Source: Kiritimatiellia bacterium (GTDB lineage Bacteria; Verrucomicrobiota; Kiritimatiellia; RFP12; DVOR01). Taken from it: 7,291 nucleotides of DNA. The stretch covers positions 1 through 7,291 of the forward strand of contig JAGCML010000198.1 of NCBI GenBank assembly GCA_017646485.1. Direction: 5' to 3'. The translations under genes were made by a program, and so were the position numbers. The notes beneath the pieces are model-generated. The model was not told the origin of the DNA. It saw nothing but the letters and a program-made list of their open reading frames with translations, and did not search any database. This document shows positions 1 through 6,180 of the stretch, piece by piece (the stretch's first letter is position 1; each line of letters begins with the position of its first letter).

Positions 1-22
1 AAATAAAACATAAAAAAAACAC

Positions 23-50
23 TTGCAATGCCTAAACTCATTCTGATAGT
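23..50 (+). promoter_or_regulatory. Probable promoter of the tRNA-Asp gene
   Basis: A TTGCAA -35-like box at 23-28 is followed after 16 nt by GATAGT at 45-50. An alternative -10 is TAGTCT at 47-52, preceded by TGA. A G+C-rich stretch (GCGC) follows before the expected start near 58, about 10 nt upstream of the mature tRNA. G+C-rich discriminators are typical of stable-RNA promoters. The match is only moderate and the assignment rests mainly on position. Confidence 0.45.
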
Positions 51-67
51 CTATGCGCATCTTTGCT

Positions 68-144
68 GGGGAGGTAGCTCAATTGGTTAGAGCTCCGGAC
101 TGTCGATCCGGAGGTCGCGGGTTCGAGCCCCGTCCCTCCCGCCA
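68..144 (+). tRNA. tRNA-Asp (anticodon GTC)
   Basis: The 77-nt gene folds as a full cloverleaf with an encoded CCA end. T8-A9 are at 75-76. The D arm is GCTC/GAGC with a 9-nt loop, the anticodon stem is CCGGA/TCCGG, and the 7-nt loop CTGTCGA gives anticodon GTC at 102-104. The variable loop is AGGTC, the T arm is GCGGG/CCCGT with loop TTCGAGC, the discriminator is G141 and CCA is at 142-144. The layout and length match E. coli tRNA-Asp. One oddity is that the acceptor strands GGGGAGG (68-74) and CCCTCCC (134-140) leave an A5-C68 mismatch next to a G4-U69 wobble. A GGGAGGG 5' strand would have paired perfectly. A hairpin AGTGT-GAAG-ACACT lies in the 3' trailer at 151-164. Confidence 0.95.
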
Positions 145-180
145 TTTTTCAGTGTGAAGACACTCCTTTCGTGTTGTTGT

Positions 181-218
181 AACCGCGCGGTTCGTTCAAG
201 ACCGCGCGGTTTCTTTTT
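181..218 (+). terminator. Rho-independent terminator after tRNA-Asp
   Basis: The arm at 181-190 (AACCGCGCGG) pairs perfectly with 202-211 around a loop of about 11 nt. One or two extra pairs are possible inside the loop. A T-rich run (TTCTTTTT) follows immediately. It lies 37 nt after the tRNA CCA end, with no gene between, so it should end the tRNA transcript. Confidence 0.9.
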
Positions 219-244
219 GTGCTTGTGTCTGGGTTAGGGGGGAG

Positions 245-256
245 CAGTGTACACTG
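245..256. promoter_or_regulatory. 12-bp perfect palindrome, possible operator
   Basis: CAGTGTACACTG reads the same on both strands. It sits in the 110-nt gap between the tRNA terminator and the first operon gene, about 60-70 bp upstream of the candidate -10 box. It has no T-tract, so it is not a terminator. It could be a binding site for a dimeric regulator, but a chance palindrome is equally possible. Confidence 0.25.
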
Positions 257-310
257 GGCTATGCAGGTGGTGGTGTTTGCTTTGAAAATGAGGCTCAGTT
301 TGATTTTTTG

Positions 311-319
311 TGCTATACT
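311..319 (+). promoter_or_regulatory. Extended -10 promoter of the five-gene operon
   Basis: TGCTATACT fits the extended -10 pattern TGN-TATAAT, with TATACT at 314-319. No good -35 box lies at the usual distance: TTGAAA at 282-287 is 26 nt away. Extended -10 promoters can work without one. Transcription would be expected to start near 326, only a few bases before the ATG at 329, so the mRNA may be almost leaderless. Confidence 0.5.
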
Positions 320-328
320 GGAATAGTT

Positions 329-1366
329 ATGGAACTTTATCTAACGAAAGCATTGGTGGAGTCGCCTTGGGCGATTTATTTGGCTGATAAGGCGATTAAG
401 CAGGCGAAGCTGCGCGTCGGTCGGCCTGATTGTGTAGTGTTGCCGCAGGGTTGCTTTGATCAACAGATGGGTTACCGTTTGGTGAATGAGGCGGCTTTAA
501 ATGGGTTGCGCTGCGAGTGTCGTGCGAATGTGCCGGAGGCTTCGAGTGCTTTTGTGGCATTTGCAGATACGGAACGCTTGGAGTTGCAATTGCCCCCAGG
601 GTTGTGTGATTGTCATGCGCACACGCAGTTTGCTTACTGTGGGCGTGGTATTGATTTGCTGGATGCGGCGCAGTTGTCGCAAGCGGTGGGCGTACAGACG
701 CAGTGTTTTACGGAACATGCCTTTGCGCTTTACTTTGGGGCGGATGCGTTAAAGTTTAAGTGGCAGAATGATGAGGCGGAGGTGGCTCGCGCTTGGGCTG
801 ATCCGAATCATGTGCGTATGCAACCTTATCGTGATTTGATTGCTTCGGTACGTCCGCTTTTAGGTGATCGGGTGCGCTTTGGGCTTGAAGTGGATCTTTT
901 AAAGGGTGGTCAGTTCTGCTTGGCGCCCGAGGATTATGAGGGCTGGGATTACTTGATTGGCGCAGTGCATGAGATTGCAGATGTGGACATTAAGACGATT
1001 TCGGATGAAGAATTGGAAAAGAAGTGGTTGCGTGATGTAGAGACGCTTTTGGCGCAACCGATTCGTATCTTGGCGCATCCGTTCCGTTATTTCCCATGGT
1101 ACAAGCGTCCGGTGCCGCGTCATTTGTACAAGCCTGTGGCGAAGATGCTCAAGCAGGCCGGGGTGGCGGCGGAAATTAACCACCATAAGAATGCGTTTGA
1201 ATTGGACTTTTTTGTGGAGTGTCTCTCGGAAGGGGTGCAGTTATCTCTCGGTACGGATGCGCATGTGACGCGTCAGGCTGGGGATTTGTGGCCGCACTTG
1301 CAGACGCTTGAGGTGCTGGGTTTGGATACTGTAGAAAAACGTGCGGCACATGTGTTGTCGCTTTAA
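329..1366 (+). CDS. PHP-domain metal-dependent phosphoesterase, histidinol-phosphatase-like
   Basis: This 345-aa protein has a PHP domain from about residue 92 to the end. The family's metal-binding positions are visible in order: DCHAH (94-98), TEH (128-130), GLEVDL (185-190), GAVHE (211-215), ILAHPF (247-252), INHHKN (283-288) and GTDAH (308-312). PHP enzymes use a two- or three-metal centre to hydrolyse phosphate esters; HisK-type histidinol-phosphatases and DNA polymerase-linked PHP domains are relatives. The first 90 residues precede the usual PHP start and match no domain I recognise. No signal peptide or membrane segment is seen, so it is probably cytosolic. I chose the ATG at 329 because the in-frame TTG at 308 lies upstream of the candidate -10 box. 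Shine-Dalgarno support is weak (GGA at 320-322). It is the first gene of the operon and ends 15 nt before the next. The substrate is unknown. Histidinol phosphate is possible, but no his gene is nearby. Confidence 0.85.
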   Translation: MELYLTKALVESPWAIYLADKAIKQAKLRVGRPDCVVLPQGCFDQQMGYRLVNEAALNGLRCECRANVPEASSAFVAFADTERLELQLPPGLCDCHAHTQFAYCGRGIDLLDAAQLSQAVGVQTQCFTEHAFALYFGADALKFKWQNDEAEVARAWADPNHVRMQPYRDLIASVRPLLGDRVRFGLEVDLLKGGQFCLAPEDYEGWDYLIGAVHEIADVDIKTISDEELEKKWLRDVETLLAQPIRILAHPFRYFPWYKRPVPRHLYKPVAKMLKQAGVAAEINHHKNAFELDFFVECLSEGVQLSLGTDAHVTRQAGDLWPHLQTLEVLGLDTVEKRAAHVLSL

Positions 1367-1381
1367 GAAAGGAAAAGCAAG

Positions 1382-2176
1382 ATGAAGTTGTGTTTATTAG
1401 GCGCATTATGGGGTGATATCTGCGGGGTGCCGTATGAATTTGATCCCGAGCGGAAAGTGGAGAAGATTGATTTGAATCATTGGGCCCGAGCGATTTCGGA
1501 CGATTCGGTTTTGACTTTGGCCGTGGCGAAGGCAATTTTAGAGCAGCGTCCTTATCGTGATGTGATTTTTGAAATGGCCCAACAGTATCCCGATTGCGGC
1601 TTTGGTGGGATGTTCTATCAGAAGTGGATTGTCAAGAAGACGCCGGAACCCTACAATAGCTTCGGCAATGGTGCTGCGATGCGCGTTTCACCTGTTGGCT
1701 GGGCTTTCAATACGGTGGAAGACGTATTGCGTGAAGCGGCTGAGACGGCGGCCTGTTCACACAATCACCCCAAGGGAATTGCCTGCGCACAGGCTACAGC
1801 ACTTGCCGTTTTCTTGGCACGCAAGGGGCAGGATAAGGCGGACATTGCTGCTGAATTGACAGATCGCTTTGGGTACGAACTGACCAATGATTTGGAACAG
1901 GTTCGTTATGAGGCTGAAGCGGTTGGGTTTGACGAAACGTGGGTCTCTGTGCCACAAGCGATTAGCGCCTTCTTGTCTACGAATTCCTTTGAGGAATGTT
2001 TGCGTGAAACGATTGCCTTGGGGTGCGATGCGGATACGCAGGCCGCCATCTCGTGTGCAATTGCAGAAGCGTATTATGGCGTAGATGAATCGTTGGCCAA
2101 ACAGGTGACCTCCTTCTTGAATCCGCAATTGAAGAAGATTTGGAGTTCCTTCTCTACGCGTTACGGAGTGGAATAA
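1382..2176 (+). CDS. ADP-ribosylglycohydrolase-family protein (DraG/ARH fold)
   Basis: This 264-aa protein shows the motifs of the ADP-ribosyl-glycohydrolase family. There is an N-terminal GALWGDICGVPYEF (7-20). An ISDDS segment (38-42) stands where most members have TDDT. The loop GNGAAMRVSPVGW is at 95-107, SHNHPKG at 126-132, and GCDADTQAAI (214-223) corresponds to the usual GGDADT metal-binding motif. Family members use two Mg ions to remove ADP-ribose from arginine or other residues, or to cleave ADP-ribose derivatives; some bacterial members act on small metabolites. The metal-binding aspartates D40, D41, D216 and D218 are present, so activity is plausible, but the substrate cannot be read from sequence. 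The start is supported by AAAGGA at 1368-1373, 8 nt before the ATG. Its TAA shares one base with the rsmE start codon (TAATG), which suggests translational coupling. Confidence 0.87.
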   Translation: MKLCLLGALWGDICGVPYEFDPERKVEKIDLNHWARAISDDSVLTLAVAKAILEQRPYRDVIFEMAQQYPDCGFGGMFYQKWIVKKTPEPYNSFGNGAAMRVSPVGWAFNTVEDVLREAAETAACSHNHPKGIACAQATALAVFLARKGQDKADIAAELTDRFGYELTNDLEQVRYEAEAVGFDETWVSVPQAISAFLSTNSFEECLRETIALGCDADTQAAISCAIAEAYYGVDESLAKQVTSFLNPQLKKIWSSFSTRYGVE

Positions 2177-2934
2177 TGTATCGACAACAAGTTTCTACGG
2201 AAGCCATCCAACAGGATATTCTGGTTTTAGAAGGTGAGCAGGCGCATCACCTGCTTCATGTGTTGCGTGCAACAGAAGGAACGGAAGTCGGTGCTTTTGA
2301 TGGTGCTGGACTTACCCGCCTTTACCATGTGGTGGCGCGTGGCGCTACTACGCTCACGCTTGAAGCGAAGCAACCCGTCTTTTCTGCTGCAGAGGCTCCC
2401 GTAGAAACGGTGTTGTTTGCCTGTATTCCCAAAGGGGATCGCATGGAGTGGTTGCTTGAAAAGGCAACCGAACTTGGCGTTTCAAAGATTGTTCCCGTGA
2501 TGAGTGCCCGCACGGTGGTGCGTTTGGATAAGCGTCAGGCTGAGGCGAAACGAGCGCGTTGGCAACGCATTGTAGAGGCGGCTTCGCGTCAGTGTGGCGC
2601 AGCTTTTGTGCCCGAAGTGGTGGAACCGCAACCCTTTTCCGCGACCCTCGCAATGATGAAAGCGTGTACGACATTAATTGTGGCGGCTTTGATTCCTGAA
2701 GCGCGACCGCTTAAACCGGTTTTGGATGGTTTAAATCCGCAGACCAAGGGACAGGTTTGGGGATGGTGGTGTGGGCCAGAAGGTGACTTTACAAAGGAAG
2801 AAATGCAGACCATTTTGGACTGCGGTGCACTTCCGGTGACCTTGGGCCCGCTCATTCTTCGCGCTGAAACGGCTGCGATTTATGGTTTGGCGAACTTAGG
2901 ATGCGCACGAAATAATACTGCTTTTGGTGAGTGA
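2176..2934 (+). CDS. rsmE: 16S rRNA (uracil1498-N3)-methyltransferase RsmE
   Basis: This 252-aa SPOUT-class methyltransferase transfers a methyl group from S-adenosylmethionine to N3 of 16S rRNA U1498 in the 30S decoding region. The N-terminal part (about 1-70) has the RNA-binding PUA-like pattern EGEQAHHLLHVLRA (19-32). The C-terminal trefoil-knot domain begins with KGDRMEWLLEKATELGV (86-102). It ends with the SAM-binding segments GPEGDF (200-205) and LGPLILRAETAA (223-234), matching the usual GPEGGF and LG-x-x-ILR-x-ETA. Its length is close to E. coli RsmE (243 aa). The ATG at 2176 is chosen over the in-frame ATG at 2140, which lies inside the upstream gene. GGAG at 2165-2168 gives a 7-nt spacer, and the N-terminus then starts as in the family. 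Its end overlaps the GTG of tyrA by 4 nt. Confidence 0.95.
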   Translation: MYRQQVSTEAIQQDILVLEGEQAHHLLHVLRATEGTEVGAFDGAGLTRLYHVVARGATTLTLEAKQPVFSAAEAPVETVLFACIPKGDRMEWLLEKATELGVSKIVPVMSARTVVRLDKRQAEAKRARWQRIVEAASRQCGAAFVPEVVEPQPFSATLAMMKACTTLIVAALIPEARPLKPVLDGLNPQTKGQVWGWWCGPEGDFTKEEMQTILDCGALPVTLGPLILRAETAAIYGLANLGCARNNTAFGE

Positions 2935-3776
2935 ACGCACGTATGAATGATGAACTCTTTGATGCTGTCGGCATTGTTGGTATTGGTTTAATCGGCGGGT
3001 CTTTGGCGAAGGATATCCGCACTTTGGGTTTGGCGCGTCGAATTATCGGTTGGAATCGTACCACGGCGCACGCTGAACGAGCCTTAGAATTGGGTCTCGT
3101 CGATGAAGTCGCAGAACGCATTGAGGATTTGCTTGACCAGTGCGATTTAGTGGTTTTAGCGATGCCCGTGAATATCTTGGCGGAACGTCTGCCACACTTT
3201 TTGGATAAGGCGCGCCCAGGCCAAATCTTTATTGATGTAGGCTCAACGAAACAAGCGCTCGTAGATGCCGTGAAAGATCATCCCAATCGTGCGGCATTTG
3301 TCGCCTGTCACCCGATGGCTGGCACGGAACGTAGCGGTCCAGATGCTGCAGTGGATCATCTCTTTAGAAATCGTTTTACGCTTTTGATTGATCCCGAGGC
3401 AAGTGCGCCTGAGGCGGTGGCCAAGGTGAGTGCATTGTGGAAAGCGGTGGGCGCGGTCTTGGCAACGATGTCTGCAGAAGAGCATGACCGCACCGCAGCA
3501 CTGCTTTCGCATATGCCGCACGTGCTGGCTTATGCGCTTTCCCGCACCATTAAAGAGGCCGAACGCAATCAAGCGCTGAATGCTCGTTTCGCTGGAGGTG
3601 GCTTAGCCTCAATGACCCGCATTGCGCATTCGCCCATTTCAATGTGGCAACCCATCTTTCGTCAAAACAAGGCCTATCTGCTTTCGGCGATTGATGTGTT
3701 TGCGGAACATCTGCAGGCGTTTCGTAAGGCCATTGCAGAAGAAGATGATCGTTTGTTGAATGACTTGATGAAGTAG
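2931..3776 (+). CDS. tyrA: Prephenate dehydrogenase (TyrA)
   Basis: This single-function TyrA of 281 aa oxidatively decarboxylates prephenate to 4-hydroxyphenylpyruvate in tyrosine synthesis, with NAD(P)+ as acceptor. The nucleotide-binding Rossmann motif GIGLIG is at 17-22. GSTK is at 104-107 and HPMAGTE, with the substrate-site histidine, at 127-133. EEHDR is at 183-187, SHMPHVLAYAL at 193-203 in the helical dimerisation domain, and a GGGLASMTRIA segment at 222-232. No chorismate mutase domain is fused at the N-terminus and no ACT domain at the C-terminus, so feedback control by tyrosine through ACT is not expected. The start is uncertain. GTG at 2931 gives a GTGA overlap with the rsmE stop, typical of coupled genes, while ATG at 2943 (277 aa) is also possible with GGTGAG 11 nt upstream. 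Arogenate as substrate cannot be excluded. Confidence 0.93.
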   Translation: MNARMNDELFDAVGIVGIGLIGGSLAKDIRTLGLARRIIGWNRTTAHAERALELGLVDEVAERIEDLLDQCDLVVLAMPVNILAERLPHFLDKARPGQIFIDVGSTKQALVDAVKDHPNRAAFVACHPMAGTERSGPDAAVDHLFRNRFTLLIDPEASAPEAVAKVSALWKAVGAVLATMSAEEHDRTAALLSHMPHVLAYALSRTIKEAERNQALNARFAGGGLASMTRIAHSPISMWQPIFRQNKAYLLSAIDVFAEHLQAFRKAIAEEDDRLLNDLMK

Positions 3777-3780
3777 GAGG
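3775..3780 (+). promoter_or_regulatory. Consensus Shine-Dalgarno site deciding the start at 3786
   Basis: AGGAGG lies 5 nt before ATG 3786 and overlaps the last bases of the tyrA stop codon. It rules out the in-frame GTG at 3780, which falls within the site itself. It is the strongest ribosome binding site in the window, so the last operon gene may be translated more than its neighbours. Confidence 0.8.
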
Positions 3781-3785
3781 TGTTT

Positions 3786-4055
3786 ATGGCGAAAGAGGTC
3801 TTAATGATGGTGATGGCAGGATGTCCACACTGCAGAAATGCATTTGAAATGATGGACACCCTCCGTCAGGAACATCCCGAATATGCCGCTGTGAAGGTGA
3901 AAATCGTTGATGAAACGATTGAAAAAGATTTCGCGGCATCGTTGGATTACTACTATGTGCCAACCTTCTTTGTGGAAGGGAAAAAACTGCATGAAGGTCG
4001 CCCAACGCTTGAAGTGGTGGAGGCTGTCTTTAAGGCGGCATTGGCGAATTCGTGA
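3786..4055 (+). CDS. Small thioredoxin/glutaredoxin-fold protein with a CPHC motif
   Basis: This 89-aa protein has the thioredoxin-fold order: a first strand (KEVLMMVMAG), the redox-active CPHC at 13-16 at the start of a helix, an acidic second strand (KVKIVDE, 37-43), the cis-proline segment YYVPTFFV (56-63), and a closing strand and helix. It has no signal peptide, so it is expected to be a cytosolic thiol-disulfide oxidoreductase. CPHC is the DsbA-type dipeptide; thioredoxins usually have CGPC and glutaredoxins CPYC. The size fits glutaredoxin-like proteins. Start and ribosome site are clear. It is the last operon gene, 9 nt after tyrA, and is followed by a terminator. The partner or substrate is unknown. 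Confidence 0.85.
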   Translation: MAKEVLMMVMAGCPHCRNAFEMMDTLRQEHPEYAAVKVKIVDETIEKDFAASLDYYYVPTFFVEGKKLHEGRPTLEVVEAVFKAALANS

Positions 4056-4100
4056 AGGACGCGAGTGTTCGTGTGACGCTGATGTTGGAATATACAGTTT

Positions 4101-4125
4101 AGCGCTTTGAAAGAGGCGCTTTTTT
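4101..4125 (+). terminator. Rho-independent terminator of the five-gene operon
   Basis: Bases 4101-4120 form an 8-bp stem (AGCGCTTT against AGAGGCGCT, with two G-U pairs) closed by a GAAA tetraloop, followed by five T at 4121-4125. It lies 45 nt after the stop codon of the thioredoxin-fold gene. The hairpin also contains the -35 box of the next promoter. Confidence 0.85.
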
Positions 4126-4133
4126 GATATACT
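4107..4133 (+). promoter_or_regulatory. Promoter of the topoisomerase B subunit gene
   Basis: The -35 box TTGAAA (4107-4112) is separated by 15 nt from TATACT (4128-4133), and TGA just before it makes an extended -10. The expected start near 4140 gives a short leader of about 23 nt that includes the Shine-Dalgarno site at 4152-4157. The -35 box is inside the terminator stem of the upstream operon. Confidence 0.65.
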
Positions 4134-4162
4134 ACGCATGATTTTGACTTGAAGGGGCTATT

Positions 4163-5986
4163 ATGGCGAAGAATCCTGCTACTTACGACGAATCAAATAT
4201 TCAGACATTAGATCCATTAGAACATATTCGCAAGCGCACGGGCATGTACATTGGCCGTAAGGGTGATGGTGCGCAGTATGAAGATGGTATCTACATTTTG
4301 CTCAAGGAAGTCTTGGATAATGCCATTGACGAATTCACGATGGGCTTTGGTAAGCGCGTGGTGATTAAGTTGAATTACAAGACGGGTAAAGTGGCGATTC
4401 GCGACTACGGCCGTGGCATTCCGTTGGGGAAGGTCGTGGACTGTGTGAGTCAGATGAACACGGGTGGTAAGTACAACGATGACGTCTTCCAGTTCTCTGT
4501 GGGTATGAATGGTGTGGGTACGAAGGCGGTGAATGCGCTTTCGGAGAGCTTTGTGGTGCGTTCGCAGCGTGATGGGAAGTTTGTGGAGGCCACCTTTGAA
4601 CGCGGCAAACTGGTAAATACGCGCGAAGGCGAAAGTCGTGAGCGTAATGGCACCTACATTGAATTTCTCCCTGATATTGAGATCTTCCCCAAATTCTGCT
4701 TCCGTGAAGAACATGTGCAGCGTCGCATGAAGATGTATGCCTATTTGAATGCAGGTTTGACACTGGATTTGAATGGCGAATCGTATTGTTCGGAAGCTGG
4801 CCTGCTTGATTTGATTAATGCTGAAGCAGCGATGGAACAGCTCTACGAACCCATCTGTTTCCGTTCGAAGAAGCTTGAAATTGCCTTCACGCACTCCAAT
4901 CACATGGGTGAAGACTACTACAGCTTTGTCAATGGTCAATACACGAATGATGGCGGTACGCACTTGACGGCCTTTAAGGAAGGCTTTTTAAAGGGGGTGC
5001 AGGAATTCGCTAAGAAGCGTTACGAAGGTGATGTGGCGCGCGATGGTATCATCGCTGCTGTGGCGATTCGCTTGAAAGAACCCGTCTTTGAAAGCCAGAC
5101 GAAGAATAAACTCGGCAACCCCGAAATTCGCGCAGAATTGGTTGCTGAGATTAAGAAGATTGTAGAAGATGAACTCCACCGTCATCCCGAAGATGCACAG
5201 CGCCTCTTGAATAAGATTGAAGAGACCGCGAAGGTGCGTGCGGAGCTGAAGGGCATCCAGAAGTTGGTGCGCGAACGCGCCAAGCAGAGTACGGTGCGCG
5301 TGGAAGAGCTTGTTGACTGCAAGCAACACTACGACAAACTGAAAGGGAAGGGCGAAGACACGATGCTCTTCCTCGTGGAAGGTAAGTCCGCAGGTGGTAC
5401 CGTGGCAACAGCGCGTGATACGCAGACGCAGGCCGTCTTTAAGTTGCGCGGTAAACCGCTCAATGTTTGCGACTTGAAGCGTGATGCCATTTACAAGAAT
5501 AAAGAATTCTATGATTTGGTGAAGACGCTCGGCATTGAACAGACGCCAGACACTTTGCGTTATAGCAAGATTGTGTTGGCAACGGATGCTGATGTGGATG
5601 GTTTGCACATTCGCAACCTGCTCATCACCTTCTTCTTGCGTTTCTTTGACCACATTATCAAGGATGGTCGTCTCTTCATCTTGGAAACGCCCCTTTTCCG
5701 TGTGCGTAATGCCAAGCAGAGCTTCTACTGTTACAATGATGAAGAACGTGAAGCCGCGATTAAGGCCTGTGGCGCCAAGGCAGAAATCACCCGATTCAAA
5801 GGTTTGGGTGAAATCAATGCGAAGGAATTTAAGGATTTTATTGGTGAAAACATTCGTTTGACACCTGTGAATATCCACAATGACGTTTATGTCCAAGAGA
5901 CGCTCCGCTTCTTTATGGGCACGAACACGCAGGAACGTCGTCAGTACATTCTCTCCAATTTGGTGGTGGATAATACCGACGTTTAA
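4163..5986 (+). CDS. parE: Type IIA DNA topoisomerase B subunit (ParE/GyrB-like)
   Basis: This 607-aa ATPase subunit of a type IIA topoisomerase powers strand passage and carries the TOPRIM metal site. The GHKL ATPase has KEVLDNAIDEF (48-58, with E49 and N53), DYGRGIP (81-87) and SVGMNGVGTKAVNALS (112-127). The transducer holds GQYTNDGGTH (258-267) and the ATP-contacting QTK loop (312-314). TOPRIM shows LVEGKSAGG (404-412, catalytic E406) and DADVDG (475-480). The C-terminal motif RFKGLGEIN is at 544-552. It lacks the roughly 170-residue TOPRIM insert of E. coli GyrB. Its length and style recall Bacteroidota ParE and the second GyrB of chlamydiae (about 605 aa), so naming it ParE or GyrB from sequence alone is uncertain. 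The usual EGDSAGG has lysine at 408. The start is supported by AAGGGG 5 nt upstream. No A subunit (ParC/GyrA) lies in the window. It is expressed alone, between its own promoter and terminator. Confidence 0.93.
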   Translation: MAKNPATYDESNIQTLDPLEHIRKRTGMYIGRKGDGAQYEDGIYILLKEVLDNAIDEFTMGFGKRVVIKLNYKTGKVAIRDYGRGIPLGKVVDCVSQMNTGGKYNDDVFQFSVGMNGVGTKAVNALSESFVVRSQRDGKFVEATFERGKLVNTREGESRERNGTYIEFLPDIEIFPKFCFREEHVQRRMKMYAYLNAGLTLDLNGESYCSEAGLLDLINAEAAMEQLYEPICFRSKKLEIAFTHSNHMGEDYYSFVNGQYTNDGGTHLTAFKEGFLKGVQEFAKKRYEGDVARDGIIAAVAIRLKEPVFESQTKNKLGNPEIRAELVAEIKKIVEDELHRHPEDAQRLLNKIEETAKVRAELKGIQKLVRERAKQSTVRVEELVDCKQHYDKLKGKGEDTMLFLVEGKSAGGTVATARDTQTQAVFKLRGKPLNVCDLKRDAIYKNKEFYDLVKTLGIEQTPDTLRYSKIVLATDADVDGLHIRNLLITFFLRFFDHIIKDGRLFILETPLFRVRNAKQSFYCYNDEEREAAIKACGAKAEITRFKGLGEINAKEFKDFIGENIRLTPVNIHNDVYVQETLRFFMGTNTQERRQYILSNLVVDNTDV

Positions 5987-6005
5987 TCTCCTTTTTCTAT
6001 CCTTC

Positions 6006-6042
6006 AAACGGGATGTTTTCGCACAGAAAACATCCCGTTTTT
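6006..6042 (+). terminator. Rho-independent terminator of the topoisomerase gene
   Basis: A perfect 15-bp stem (6006-6020 with 6026-6040) encloses the 5-nt loop GCACA, starting 20 nt after the stop codon. The T-run TTTTT spans 6038-6042, partly in the stem. The leading A-run means it may also work for transcripts on the other strand. Its 3' arm contains the left copy of the 10-bp direct repeat described below. Confidence 0.9.
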
Positions 6043-6044
6043 GG

Positions 6045-6061
6045 TTCAAGTCCCATGTGTG
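6045..6061 (+). repeat. Left outer inverted repeat (17 bp)
   Basis: TTCAAGTCCCATGTGTG is the exact reverse complement of 6683-6699. Pairing continues as GGG against CCC if a 2-nt CA insertion on the right side is skipped, giving about 20 bp. The GGTTCAAGTCC start resembles a tRNA T arm, but no other tRNA part is present. Confidence 0.85.
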
Positions 6062-6077
6062 GGGGATCCGCGAGCGC

Positions 6078-6112
6078 CTCATCTAAAGGACAGGGAAGCG
6101 TCTTCAGATGAG
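6078..6112. other. Two-part hairpin near the left end of the element
   Basis: CTCATCT (6078-6084) pairs with AGATGAG (6106-6112). Inside it GAAG-CGT-CTTC (6095-6105) forms a second small hairpin stacked against the outer stem. There is no T-tract. Its role is unknown and it is probably part of the structured element. Confidence 0.55.
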
Positions 6113-6180
6113 TCCCTCTGCACTTCCATCAAAATAAGCCCTTCATCCGCTCACGTATGATAGACACTCACCTCTCCGAG

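Noticed and set aside
4217..4963. 248-codon minus-strand frame over the topoisomerase ATPase domain
   Set aside because: It is a shadow of the real gene, with no family motif in the translation.
6043..6065. tRNA T-arm-like sequence (GGTTCAAGTCC), possible tRNA fragment or attachment site
   Set aside because: No anticodon arm, acceptor stem or CCA fits on either strand. The sequence is better explained as the outer inverted repeat.
4988..6082. Long open frame (364 codons) on the minus strand over the topoisomerase gene
   Set aside because: It is fully antisense to a well-conserved gene, has no recognisable motif or ribosome site, and runs through the terminator. It reflects the codon bias of the real gene.
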